Below, in pieces: positions 11,787 to 23,206 of a stretch of DNA of 60,000 bases. How positions within the stretch are numbered: the stretch's first letter is position 1; each line of letters starts with the position of its first letter. The notes beneath the pieces were generated by a model that saw only the letters and a list, made by a program, of their open reading frames with translations, did not search any database and was not told the DNA's origin. The translations under genes were made by a program, and so were the position numbers. This DNA is from Mesostigma viride (Eukaryota; Streptophyta; Mesostigmatophyceae; Mesostigmatales; Mesostigmataceae). The DNA lies in contig RPFO01000164.1 in assembly GCA_009746045.1 (NCBI GenBank), positions 1,766,399 to 1,826,398 of the forward strand. Reading direction: 5' to 3'.

Positions 11787-13779
11787 TAATTAATTAATTA
11801 ATTAATTAGGAACATCACTCCGTTGGGAGTCAATGTAGCACATATCCCTGAGAAGGGGCATATGGCTTTTAATACATTCTAGGCTACTTCCTGCAAGGGT
11901 GGGAATGTAAGCGACCCCTGCTCTTAGTAGGTGCACCAGGGCACCTGCACCCTCATAATCTTCACACTATGCCCAGCTAAGGGGGAGTATGTTATGTGGG
12001 GGAAGATCATCATGGCTATACAAGAGCTAGGACATGGCTTCTCGACAGAGAGCATCTCTCTGCATGGTGCCCATAGCATGGCTAAATTCTTAATGCGACA
12101 TCCATGGGGGTACCATTATAGGCAGGGCGTGGCTGGATGCTAAAGGCATCATCCATGGGGGTCGATCATTATGGGCGCACATGCGCAGGGGCCACATGCT
12201 AGGCCAAGCCTTACTAATCTACACTACTGGTATATATTCCTAGTCTGAGGTGGCAGGAGGGGGCTGCCAGGGCTTGTGGTCAACGTGGATGACCGCCCCC
12301 CTCCAGTATACCGGCTTCCCCCTTGCGCTCTGCCGGAGCTGAAGGTAGGTCGGCCATAGCTCGCGTCGCCGCTGTTGCTGGGCCAGGGTCAAGTCGTCGT
12401 CCAGCGTGAAGCAAGTCTCCGAGAGCTTCTTGCGGCATTTAAGGAACGCCAGCTTGTCCGCCATGTACTTAAAGGTGAGGAGCACGGGTGCCGGGCCAGC
12501 CTTCCCCCGCGCGCGGGGGAGGCGGACAGCCGACATGTCCAGCTCACCAGTGAGTAACATGGGGGCAAGAATGGCGCGCTTAAATGCCTCAAGAAGGCTC
12601 GTGGAGGTCTCACCTGCCGGCTGGTCGAAGTGCTTGACGATGACATTGTGCATGGCTGCGCCGGGCGATGTCGGCTTCCTCGCGAAGGTCGAGGGCTTCT
12701 TGCTTGAGTTGTGCCGAGATGGTGGAGGTGGTGGAGGTGGTGTGCTGCTTAAGCAAGTCCGCCCAGGTGCATGGAGGGAGCATCGCCGGCTGGGCCAGCA
12801 GGCGCCGGCTGGGCGGCGGTGTCCTTCACCGCCTGCATGGGCGGTGAGGCCGGCGGTGTCATGCAAGCTCTCAAGGGCGTTGGCGTTGGCTTGAAGGCGT
12901 TGGTCGATGTCGAGGAGCTGGGCTTTGATGTCGGCAGTGGAGGCGGAAATGGCAGTGGAGGTGGAGGCGGCGGCGGTGGAAATGTGAGGAAGTTCAGCAG
13001 TCAGCGTGCCACCCATCAGCTGCGACGTCGGCAGCTTAAGGGGGGTCACGTGCTGCTGAAAGGCTTCCATGAGGATGGAACGGAGGGTGGGGGCGGAGAT
13101 GGATGGAGCCCAGATCTCGCCGTCAGAGCGCTGGAGAAGGGAGTTGAGGATGGCATGCTGGAGAACGGGGCGGGGGGAGCCGAAAACCATGCTGACGTTG
13201 TGCCAGCGACGGCCGTCGGTGCAGAGGAGGAGTCCGGTGGCGTGGAGATGGATGCACAAGTCGTAAAGCGAGGCGTAGTCCCCAAAGAAGAGGCAGTCCA
13301 GAGCAGCGGACGGGGACATGTTGGTCCAGTCGTGATCATCGACCTGGAAAGGTTTGAGCCGAAAGCGCGGTTCCGAGGGGCATGAAGACTGAAGACCCTC
13401 CTGTTTGGTCGGCTGGGCGGGCGCGTTTAGGGTCGGGCGATGCCGATGGCGAGGCATTGAGGCCGGGAGGTTGCTGGGTGACCACCAGTGCACGACTAGT
13501 GTCACCGCTGCCTGCCGGATCTGGCGAAGCGGCAGCCTCAGCTGCCGCATTGTTAAAGGCGAGCGCATCCGCCGAACTGCGTTGCGTCGACAGGCGTTTG
13601 CTCGTCATATATTGCGTTTTAGATTCGGAAAATTATATCAGCATGTGTGCGTCTTAGAAAGACGAAGCGATAGTGATATTCACGGCTAAATTCGGTGCTC
13701 AAACGTGAAAGTTATGAGCTCCGCCGTCAGCCATGGCTACCTCCACCCCATCCATCATGGAATATCTACACGTAAGCCA
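11787..13779 (-). mobile_element. LINE A copy 1, ORF1-only retrotransposon
   Basis: A minus-strand element bounded by the 12-bp direct repeat GGGGGTTAGGAT (11775-11786 and 13780-13791), a good target-site duplication. Read 5' to 3' it has a short 5' UTR, a single ORF1, a 3' UTR, a small hairpin (CTCC/GGAG type at 11818-11829) and a TTAATTAA tail (11785-11808). There is no endonuclease or RT anywhere between the duplications, so it must be moved in trans. At the 5' junction, about 30 bp (13739-13768) resemble the LINE B 3' UTR in antisense, suggesting template switching or an older target repeat. Confidence 0.85.
12240..13608 (-). pseudogene. LINE A ORF1 protein, frame-broken
   Basis: ORF1-type RNA-binding protein expected to coat the LINE transcript. 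The start at 13608 (MTSKRL) is supported by its match to the copy at 20543: both have a PSPSASP.PK stretch. A frame change near 13400 leads into the long 12240-13568 frame. The order is an N-terminal globular region, an Ala/Thr-rich presumed coiled coil, then a C-terminal RNA-binding module with GETSTSL and LDDDLTLAQQQRRRELWPTY, which resembles the C-terminal domain of L1-type ORF1 proteins. A second, compensated frame excursion near 12600-12840 hides the segment matching the plus copy's ADLLRTATASTTD. About 456 codons if repaired; not intact. Confidence 0.75.
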
Positions 13780-13791
13780 GGGGGTTAGGAT

Positions 13792-14944
13792 GGATAGGGA
13801 AGACAAAGAGTGAAAAATGCAAGGTGTGGGGGAGTTAAGGGGATGGGACATAATATCGGAATTTTTTCGCGCCAAAAAATGCTCGCCAGTATACCGTCGG
13901 TACCCCCGGACCGTGAAATTGTGGTGCACAATGCGCACACCTCGTGCGGAGGTGGCCATGGCGACGTGCGTTTCGTAAAAATTTGCCTAATCGGCCAGGC
14001 GACAAGCGAAAAATGTACGCCGGTGGTTTTAAACGATGTAATAGTATGATGTTTCATAGCCAGATATGCACAATTTGAAAAGTCGGTGCCTTTCTTAATC
14101 CAGATTTGCACGGGGGTCTAATCCGAAAGTCTGGCCGCATTAATTAATTTAGAATGCGTGCCTGCGACGGTAGAATTTAATATTTTTGGGCTAATATATT
14201 GATGCAGGAAGAAGCGTTTAGTAATGGAAACCGTGAAAACATCCTAAGCGGCTTCGATCTGCGGCCATTTCCCGTCATTTCTGAAATGATATCGTTCAGG
14301 CAGGCCTGCGCGATCCGCGGTCAAGCCATCCATGGCTGGCTGGCTGTCTTGCGCGCCTGGGTAGGAAATAAAGCCGGCCGTGGTACGTTCATTTGCCGCA
14401 TGTCACCGCCCAGTCTGTTTGCACTCTAAATGTTCCTGGCATGAAGCTTTGGCGCCGATTCCGGGTGTTCTTGCTATTTTGTTCGCCACTTGTTGCAGTT
14501 GCGCTATCTGATTTTCCGCAGGTTTCAATGTTTTGCCTTATGCTGCGTATGCCATGCATAAGGCAATGACGGGGGTCGTACGACCCGGGGTCCCCTCCGT
14601 AGCAAGAGTTGATCGGGCAGTTTTGCGGCTCTGCTACACTTTGTTTTATGGAGTTTTTCATATGGTAGACATTGTATATTGCGTAGTCAAGGACCCTAGC
14701 TGCCTGGGAGCGGCATCATGCAACGTTGCAAGGAGCTGGCGAGCTCATAAACGCTTGTCTTGGCTCTTCAGCCTGCTGGAAAACAAGGTGTGAAGTTGTA
14801 GGGAAGGTGAGCATGTGTGATATAGTTATCTCCTTCCTATATGTTTTGCTTCCATTTAACATGGCTGGGGCTTCCTAGATGATAAGGATCAGGTGCTTAT
14901 TATATATGACAATATTAAAGGATGGCCCTTTTATCCTTTATAGC
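13792..14944. other. No gene recognised
   Basis: Intervening DNA between LINE A copy 1 and LINE B copy 1. Only short ORFs (up to 108 codons) are present, without recognisable motifs. Confidence 0.5.
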
Positions 14945-14953
14945 ATCATGACC

Positions 14954-17885
14954 CACAGTGGTCTAACTGATTCGGCCCGTGAGGAGTTCTTCGAATCCTT
15001 GCATGACCTTGAGAGGGTCACCCCGGCCCGCCACTTTTTGGTTATGCTGCTCGACGCCAATGCCACGCTCCCCGTGGGCACTGCTGGCAGCCGCTTTGCG
15101 CCTGCTGACACTACTGCTAACGACAACACTCCCCTGTTTTCTGCCTTTTTGCGGGATAGCGGGATGGTTGCTGTCAACTGCCACTTCCAACGTCCCTCAC
15201 AGGACTTGGTCACTTTTCGTGGTCCTAACGGCCGTCAGGCCTGTTTGGACTACGTGGTGGTACGGCAGTCCAGGTGCACCTCGGTCCTGGACACCCGAGT
15301 GTTTGACACGCCGACGGTGTGCTCTGACCACCGGTTGGTGCGCGCGACCCTTCGGCTCCGGTTCCACGTCCCCGCGCGCCGCGCCCCAGTGGTCCGCCCT
15401 GACTGGTCTGCTCTACGTCCGGTCAAGGGAGATCCTGAGGACTGGACGGACGCCGAGCACGAGCGGAACTGGTGCCGACGGAAGTACCTGTCGGCCCTGG
15501 ACGCCCGGGCGGACGTCGACGAGCTGGACAATGGTGCCCCCAACGCAGCCATTTTTGCGGGCTTTGCGGCCCGTGCCCCGTTGCTGGCGGCCCGGCACCT
15601 GCCGGTCATGCCCCGCCGCCGCCCCGGCCCGCTCTACCGCCAAGACCCCAAGGTCTTGGCCGCCCGGCACCGCCTCAAGCGTAACCGGGACCCGCTGCAG
15701 AAACCACTGCTCCAGGCCGCCCTTGTGGAGGCCTACGAGCACGCTCAGGACGCGGAGGCGGCCCAGTGCATCGCGGATGCCAAGGCCTGCCAGGCTCGCA
15801 ACCAGGGCAAGGACATGTGGTACCACCTCGACCGGCTCGGCGGACGGCGGCAGCGCACCCCGGTGGAGCACACGGGGGACGGCACGGCGCCGGTAAGCCT
15901 TGACCGCTGGCTGGCCCACAATGTTTCCTTGACCGGTGGGGCTCGCGCCCCCCCCCCCGCCGCTTCACCCCGAGACGGCCGCCCGCCTCGGGGTCGCCGG
16001 ACCCCCGCCGCCGCCAGCGCCCCCCTCCTCGGCCGCGGACTACCAAGTCCCCGCCTTGCAGGAGGGCTGCCTTGCCACTGACGACGTCGTCCCCCCTTCA
16101 CTTTGAAGGAATTGGACGGCGCCCTTGCTCGCCTGCGGTACGATGCGGCGGTCGGTGCCGATCACCTTTCTGCTGAGCTGCTGAAGACCCCTGATCTGGC
16201 GGTTAGGGATCTTCTGCTGGCGTTCTGCAACCGTGTCCTGCTCTCTGACGAGCCTCCGCCTGCTGAGTGGCAGACGGCCATCCGCGTCATGCTGTACAAG
16301 AAGGGCTCTGCTGCTGACCCCGGTAACTACCGGGGTGTCTGCCTCCAGAGCGCCGCGCTGAAGGTCTTCATGCGCATGATGCTGCACAGGCTCCGCGCCG
16401 CGCTGGACCCACACCTGGGTGAGTCTCAGATGGGTTTCCGTCGTGGTCGTAACACTGTCATGGCTGTGTTTGTCGCGCGCCGGTTGATCATGGAGGAGGT
16501 GCGTCGACTTCCCCCTGATAGTTTGCCGCTGGTCTTCATTTTTGTTGACTATATCAAGGCCTTTGACACGGTTCTCTGGGAGGCTCTTTGGGCCATCCTA
16601 GCTCTGGATCGGGTACCACCTGCGTTTATTGCTGCCATTCGCCGTCTGTATGAGGGTTCACAGGCAGTAGTGCGGACTGCGGAGGGCACCACTCCACCAT
16701 TCCCCCTTCACCACGGGGTGTGGCAAGGTTGTGTCCTGTCCCCATACCTGTTCATTATTGTCGTGGATCACGTCATGCGCCGGGCACGTGCGCGCTTTAC
16801 TGCTCTTAAGGGGTTCGAGCCAGGCTTGGACATCCTTAACGTGAAAGAGCACGGCGGGGTTAGACCTGGTTACCGCCTTGCCGACCTGATTTATGCGGAT
16901 GATACCACCCTCATCGAGCGCCCCGAGCACATTCAGACCTGGCTGGACTGCCTGGGCCTGGAGGCGCGGGCGGTGGGGCTGGAGATTAGTGTCAAAACTG
17001 AGGCGATGGTGATAGGAGCATCCAGTAAACCACCGCTGCCGCGCCTGCTCGACGGGACGGAGGTCCCGTTCCGCGACCGCTTCAAGCTGTTGGGGAGCTG
17101 GCTTCCTGACACCGCCGACGATGTGGACACCCGCATCGGCCTTGCCTGGGCCAAGCTCCGTTCGCTCACACCCTACTGGCGCTCGAAGGGCCTGAACGGG
17201 CACCGCAAGCGCATGCTCTTCAAGGTCCTCGTCCTCACGGTGCTCACGTATGGCGCCGAGGCGTGGACCCTCCCCCCAAACTGGCAGCTCGGCTCGACGG
17301 CACAGTTTACAGGATGCTCCGACAGGTCCTTAATGTAGGTTTTTCCGAGCGTCCGTCATCAGAGTCTCTGTATCATGGCATGCCTCGTGTTTCGGACGAG
17401 ATTAGACAGCGTAGGATAGCATTTGTAGGACACCTTGCACGCACCAGCCAGGTCGACACCACCCTTGGTCTGGCCGGCCCCCAGCGGCTTGGACAGCCAG
17501 GGCGGCACATTCTGACCTGGCCTGGCCCCAAGGACATTCCCAAAAGGGTAGGGAAACCTGTCACCAACTACGTTCAGATGCTGCTGGACGACCTCGTGGT
17601 CCCAGCCCAGTTTGAGCACCGCATCCACTCGCTCTCCCGTCTTTGGACTGCCATGCAGGACAAGACGCGGTGGAAGAAGATTGTCAAGGCACACACGCCC
17701 GACCCTGTGGGCAAGCCACCTCCCCCCAAGCGGAGGAGGCGTTTTGATGAGTAGTGCAATTAGGATTTTCTAGATAGAGTTAGGATAGTTCGATCACGCG
17801 GCTTCCTCCACTCCATCCATCATGAAATATGTGCTACATGACCTCCCCACGGAGGCATGTTATAATTTAATTTAATTTAATTTTA
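14954..17885 (+). mobile_element. LINE B copy 1, 5'-truncated
   Basis: Flanked by ATCATGACC at 14945-14953 and 17886-17894, a 9-bp target duplication. The element starts inside the endonuclease domain, so it was 5'-truncated on insertion. The 3' UTR ends in a hairpin (CCTCC-CCAC-GGAGG, 17842-17855) and a TTTAA-repeat tail (17860-17884). Confidence 0.9.
14966..17754 (+). pseudogene. LINE B ORF2: partial APE endonuclease plus reverse transcriptase
   Basis: ORF2 polyprotein that would nick the target and reverse-transcribe RNA in place. The C-terminal half of an APE-type endonuclease is visible (LLDANATLP, LDYVVVRQ, SDHRLV). After a linker comes the RT core from about 16110: PGNYRGV, GFRRGRNT, VFIFVDYIKAFDT near 16541 and the catalytic YADD at 16892-16903. 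The C-terminal tail has QRRIAFVGHLAR, common in LINE proteins, and ends GKPPPPKRRRRFDE at 17754. It is broken twice: a stop/frame problem at about 16080, in a stretch with long C runs, and a frame change at about 17270-17330. With its N terminus missing it is inactive, but the RT motifs themselves are preserved, so it is young. Confidence 0.9.
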
Positions 17886-17962
17886 ATCATGACCAGGGGT
17901 ATTAGCTATGATCGGGTGATTCCCGCAAGTGGTCATGCCTGCTTGCGTAATGATTTAATTAA

Positions 17963-20038
17963 CCCTTAAACTGTACTGAGTCCGTTTTCGTGGCGCCAGT
18001 TGAACTGGCGCCACTCTAACGGACTGAGTTTGTGCGCCTTGCAGGCGCCGCGCCAAAAATAATTTGATGGTGCCACCTGGCGGGATTGAAAGATCTAGAC
18101 GTCAGCTTTCCGTAGAGCACTTCAGACCGTACTTTGGACACCTGGCCAGGGAGATATGCTTGAGCAAAGTTAGGGGGGTACCATGGTCCAACGGGACCGA
18201 CGTGCATGAAAAATAATGACGCGCACGGCTATGGCGGTGCACACAACTGACTGGTACGAGAGAATAGCTTGACATAGTGGACTCAAATTTTGTAGGCATG
18301 ATTTTTAAGTCATAAAAACGTTATACCCCTAGCCATGGAACGTTTGCAGATGCGTAGATGGGTCTCGGGGTGCTGGTAGGCGCAGCAAATCATGTTAGCG
18401 GCCAGGCGGTGACAGTGCGAGTGCTGCATGTCGCTAGGCGGAAATTTTCGAGATATTTGCGCATGGATAAACGTTTGACGTTGTTCCCAACCAGATTTGC
18501 TAGAACTGGCAGCCAGGAAAGGCTCGACGCTACGTCCATGAATCGGGCGTTCTGGCTCCCGCAGGAAAGGTAATCTGCTGTTCCGACCTGGTACGTTCTA
18601 GCCTCCTAGCGTGTTCCGTTAACCGTATATGGTTGTATTATTGTTTCTAACTAATATCAGGGTTATAATCGAGGGCTTGTGATTGTCATTTTGTTGTTTT
18701 GCTGCCTCTACGCATCGGCTTGTCATGGTTGTGGAATACCATCAGGTCAAGCAGATTTTAGACCATGTTTGGTCGCTGTTAGCTGAGGCTGCAACGGAAA
18801 TAGCGTGATAACGGTTGCTATTGGTTAGTAATATGGTAAATGTGATTACCCAGTGCTTTTCCTGGCTCAAACATCCCGAGAAAAGTTCTTTTCTGACCAG
18901 TTTTAGGCATGGCTTCTTGTTTTGCTGGCCAACGCCCACCTCCTTATTTTGCATCCATGGCATGTGACAAACATGGAGATGCCCAATACCTGTCTGCATG
19001 GAGGCATTACCAACTTGTTCCTTTTGTTTTCTTTATTGTTGCAAAGAACGTGGAGGTGTTTTGTCATTCATTGGGTGCGTTAGTGATGTAGCTCCTTGCC
19101 ACCCCTTTGACGCGCGCTTGAGGCCTTGATTAATGAGCCTTTCACCTATTTTTTAACATGGTCTTGTGTCTTATATGCTGGCTTATCTCAGGTTCCACGC
19201 TGGGCCAGTGGCTGGCCTCGACGACGACGCCCGCCGCCAGCGTGCCATGCAGCCCCTGTCAGCCCGCAGCCCGGCTGGCCGCGTGTGGGCTGAGGCCAAT
19301 GGCCGCACGACCCGCACGCTGGCAGCTGGCACCCAGCTGACAGGGCCTCGTAGGAGGCAGTATCTGCGCACCCAGAAGCGCGATCTGTAGTTTGGCATAC
19401 AGCTAGCCAGGTAGCCTAATTGACAGTTAGCTACACCCTTGGCTAGTCATGCGCAATATATACCGCGCGCGCTAGTGCCATTTTGGCCCCTTGTGGCATG
19501 TTGGCATGTGTTATATGGCATGGTCTCTTGTTTTATCACCTGGGTATGGTGCATTATGCCCATTTGGGCATCCCTTGTTGTTTCATGCCAATTGGAATAA
19601 AGTTTTGTGTTGTTATGCTACCATTTATACCCCTGCCAGCTGGCACCGTTATAACGGTGCCAGCTGGCTTTGGCCATTTTGTAGCTAGCGTTCACAGTTT
19701 TGTGACATTTCATGTATTGAATGCATTGATGGCATGTCTATGATTATAATCAACTGCCTTTAAAAGGCCAGGGCCAACTGATTTGTGTAAATGGTCGATA
19801 ATGCATTATATATGTCTCCAACCCCATGTGCACTGTACCCCCCTGAGGGGGGTGCTATTTTTAGCAGGTGTAGGGCATGGATATGTGACCAACCAAATTT
19901 CCCAAACATTATTTGATATAAAAGCATGCTTGGTTCCAAGGGTGGGCCAGAAAATGTTATTTGGCTAGTTACTCTCAGGCGCACAAAGATACCCAAACTC
20001 AGTCCGTTCTCGTGGTTCGAGTTGACACAGTTGAAGGG
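17963..20038. mobile_element. piggyBac-type non-autonomous element (TTAA flanks)
   Basis: TTAA stands at 17959-17962 and 20039-20042. Inside them are CCCTTAAACTGT on the left and ACAGTTGAAGGG on the right, 12-bp terminal inverted repeats with one mismatch. TTAA duplication with CCC-starting ends is the hallmark of piggyBac elements. A second inner inverted block (AACGGACTGAGTTTG) lies at about 18018 and, inverted, near 19995. The left end folds into a strong hairpin (GTGGCGCCAGTT at 17990-18001 against 18003-18014). No transposase is present; the interior has only short ORFs. The piggyBac transposase at 51.4-53.4 kb shows that such an enzyme exists in this genome. Confidence 0.75.
19635..19668. 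repeat. 34-bp perfect palindrome
   Basis: GCCAGCTGGCACCGTTA is followed directly by its reverse complement with no spacer. It lies inside the piggyBac-type element. It could form a cruciform or bind a dimeric protein. Confidence 0.9.
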
Positions 20039-20131
20039 TTAAGAGTCGGTGGATGTCTTCTTCAAGCATCTAGCATTTGCTTTACGTGCTTCTGCCCAAT
20101 TTGCAGGGGCCGGGCAAGCTTAGGAATGTGC

Positions 20132-20261
20132 TTATGGTGTCCCTCATGCCACCGTCGGTGTACCAAGCATGCAGGGTGGCAGCTATAACATGATGTACTA
20201 AGGGCAAACTAGCTCAGAATGACCTGGGATTTTGTGGCAAGCTTTTTAACATCATCAATGA
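20132..20261. repeat. 130-bp direct repeat flanking LINE A copy 2 (left copy)
   Basis: 20132-20261 is identical by eye to 23125-23254, on the other side of LINE A copy 2. In addition, 37 bp just upstream (20106-20142) recur at 20284-20320, directly at the LINE 5' junction, separated by 22 bp of unmatched filler (20262-20283). Confidence 0.9.
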
Positions 20262-20542
20262 ATTATAAGGGGACATGACACCCGGGGCCGGGCAAGCTTA
20301 GGAATGTGCTTATGGTGTCCTCCGTGACGTGCCCTCCTTTGTACTGGATCATGCCGGCCACCGAGTTGTGTACGAAAATGGCTGACGGCGGTATGGCTGA
20401 CGGCGGAGTTCAGATCTTTTGCGTCTGAGCCCCAAATTCGGTCAGACCACTTGCATTCGATGCGCCTTTCTAAGACGCACTTGCCAGTATAAACGGTTAC
20501 GGCTGCCACGCAGTATAGACAAAGTTACGCACGTGACCAGCT

Positions 20543-22701
20543 ATGACGACTACCAAAGCAAAACGAGGGCTGGAAAAGGAGCTGGCACAGCTTCCCAGCG
20601 CCCAGCCCAACCCTCTCGCCCTCGCCATTGTTCAGCCGCCAGGCTTACCCGCCAAACCCTCGCCAAGCGCCTCGCCTGAGCCCAAGAAACCATGCCACGA
20701 TCGCCACAAATGGAGCAAATTCTTGCCCGGCGACGGAATGTTCTCCCTCCTCGAGTGGCAGCAGCTGTCGCCGCAGGAAGTCGTCGAAGTTCTCCAGTTC
20801 CTCACACAGGAGCGGAAGCTCTTTGTGACCTGGAGAGGGGGGGCGGCTATCGACTACCGCGACACGTCCTGGCTCTACACCTGTGCCGAATCCCGCCAAC
20901 GCCAGTTTATCTTGACCAGCTACTACCAGCGCAGCTTCGGCGACATCCACAGAGAACTTTGGAACGCACTCAACGCCCCAGCCCCCGCACAGCCGGCAGC
21001 CCCATCGGCTTCCTCCCTCTGCAAGGATGACATCCGCGCAGTGCTGGAGGAGCACGTGACCTGGCCGCTGGCCGAGAAGATGACCTCGCTGAACACCACG
21101 CTCAACACAGTCGAGGCCCGGGTCCATCAAGTTTCGTTTAAGTGGCCAGCCGGAGCGGCTGCTTAGGTTTTAGCGGACAAGTGTTCGAAGCGCGTCATTG
21201 GTGAATTACTTGGGAACTTGGGTTTCCCCGCGAAACTCCAACCGCACGTTCAGATTTCCAAATCTCAAGTAAAGTTCGGCGCAACTTTCTGAACGGGGGC
21301 AGTTGACGAGCAGCATTCCTCCGGACGAATGAATTGCGTTCCATACTTGCGCAAAATTTTGAAAGGTAGCTTGCGTGCAGCCCTACTAAAATTTGCGCGG
21401 ACGTTCAGATTTCCAAATCTCGGGTAAATTTCGGCGGAACTTTCTGAACGGGGGTAGTTGGCGGGCAGCGTTCCTCCAGACGAATGAAATGCGTTCCATA
21501 CTAGCGCAAAATTTTGAAAGGTAGCTCGCGTGCAGCCCTACTAAAATTTGCGCGAAGTGTGGGACTGAAAATTCGTCACGGAAACTTTTTGGTAGTTGCC
21601 GTCACTTCCTTTTGTGCAAACGTGTGGGAGTGAAAATTCGTAACGGAAATTTTTTGGTAGTTGCCGTCACTTCATTTTGCGCGAGTGTTGGGCTGAAAAT
21701 TCGTAACGGAAACTTTTTGGTAGTTGGCGTCACTTCCTTTGGTTCGCCTGAAAATTCGCTGAAATTCGCTGAATTCGTACCGTAGCCTAATTTTTAGTAC
21801 CTCGAAGTGACGGGGCACCTAAAAATTTGCCCACCAGTACACTTGGCAGCGCGCTCACTGGGAAAAATTGTACAGCCGCTCCGGCGGGCCACTTGAACGA
21901 ATTGTAATGTCCAACGTGGAAACCAAGGTCGTCCACAAGCTACAACCACAGTTCACGGCGCTACACACCGCGGCGCAGGCCTCGGAAACGCATGCTGCAC
22001 TTGTCTCTCGCCTTAACCAGGTGGAAGGCAAGTGCGGCGTGCTCATGAAGAAGCTTGAGGCCATCACCGCCCACACCGAGGCCCTGGCCACACAGGTCCC
22101 AAAGCTAGCGGAGCAGACGGCCACCATTGCCTCCCAGCCACCCCGGCAGGATGCTGGTGACCTCCCGCTCTCCTACGCGGACCTGCTGCGGACAGCGACC
22201 GCCTCCACCACCGACGTCATCGCCACGAAGCTCCAGGAGCTGGAGGACCACCGCCAGGCCCAGCAACGGGAGGTCACCGTTCGCGCTCGCCGCGAGTGCC
22301 GAGTGGTGCTACGTCGCTTCCCCCAGAAGCCAGGTGAGACGTCAACCTCCCTTGCTGACGAGATCAAGAACCAGCTTCTTACCCTCATGGGCCTGGTCGG
22401 TGAGGTAGAACTGCGTGGGTGCCACCGCCTTCCCCACTCACGGGACAAGGCGGCCACCCCACCAGTCCTGCTCACCTTCCTCTCCCCTGAGGATAAGCAG
22501 CGGTTCCTCTCTCGTCGCAAGCGGTTGCACGACCTCACCTGGACGCTGGATGACGACCTAACCCCCGCTCAGCAACAGCAGCGACGCGACCTGTGGCCGG
22601 AATACCTCCGCCATAAGCAGGACCCCCAGAAGCCCAAGGTGTACTGGAGGGGCGGGGACCTGATGATCAACCACAAGATGTGGACGCCCCCAGCGGGCTA
22701 G
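20543..22701 (+). pseudogene. LINE A ORF1 protein, split by a transposon
   Basis: The N-terminal part (20543-21132, about 196 residues, MTTTKAKRG) has the PSPSASPEPK stretch and the globular region matching copy 1. The C-terminal part resumes at 21902 and ends at 22701: a heptad-like region (about 22000-22130, probable coiled coil), then RRECRVVLRRFPQKPGETS, an RRM-like segment, and LDDDLTPAQQQQRRDLWPEY near the end, resembling the L1-type ORF1 C-terminal domain. Joining the two parts restores the domain order of copy 1. The role is nucleic-acid binding/chaperone for the LINE RNP. It is inactive as it stands because of the insertion. Confidence 0.8.
21133..21901. mobile_element. 769-bp non-autonomous TIR element inside LINE A ORF1
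   Basis: Terminal inverted repeats of 29 bp with two mismatches lie at 21133-21161 (TTCGTTTAAGTGGCC and onward) and 21873-21901. The interior is two tandem units of 155 bp (from about 21248 and 21403, starting GTTCAGATTTCC) followed by three units of about 64 bp (from 21557, 21622 and 21685, GAAAATTCGTMACGGAAA). No ORF. A target duplication could not be defined, so the superfamily is open. Confidence 0.8.
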
Positions 22702-23206
22702 AATAGCAATAGCCCTAGCTTGTAACCATTGGAGTCACTGTCGCTATAAGGCAGCCATGCCTAGAATGTTTGCCTAGCTGTGCCAACACACCTAGTCACG
22801 TGCCGCCAACGCACGGTACACAACCAGCCATAGCCTTAGCCTAGTTCTAGTACAGCCATGCTACGCCCTGGCTATGTTCAGATTACTTGCCCACGCTCCT
22901 TGCTATGATATGCTCACATGGGTCTTATTGCACCCACAGTTTGCCGGATCGTTAGCCTGTCCTTTTAGCTAGCCGCGCCCGATTGCAGCTGTGGCATGCC
23001 TTTGGCATGAAGGAGACTGGGGGTCTCTGCCCTTTCTCCTGTAGTGCACACACAGGGATTAAAAGCACTTCGGTGCTCCGTGACTCCCCAACGGGAGCAC
23101 GAGTTTAATTAATTAATTAATTAATTATGGTGTCCCTCATGCCACCGTCGGTGTACCAAGCATGCAGGGTGGCAGCTATAACATGATGTACTAAGGGCAA
23201 ACTAGC

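Larger units (their letters stand above)
20321..23124 (+). mobile_element. LINE A copy 2, ORF1-only retrotransposon
   Basis: A plus-strand relative of the element at 11787-13779. The 5' UTR contains GGCTGACGGCGGAG and a segment matching the other copy in reverse. ORF1 is then interrupted by a 769-bp insert, and a 3' UTR follows (22702-23083) with the hairpin CTCCC-CAAC-GGGAG (23084-23097) and a TTAATTAA tail (23104-23127). Again there is no ORF2. It is bounded by the unusual 130-bp duplication. Confidence 0.85.

Noticed and set aside
14879-16081. Complete APE endonuclease in LINE B copy 1
   Set aside because: Only the C-terminal motifs are present; the N-terminal catalytic motifs are missing, and the target duplication places the element start at 14954.
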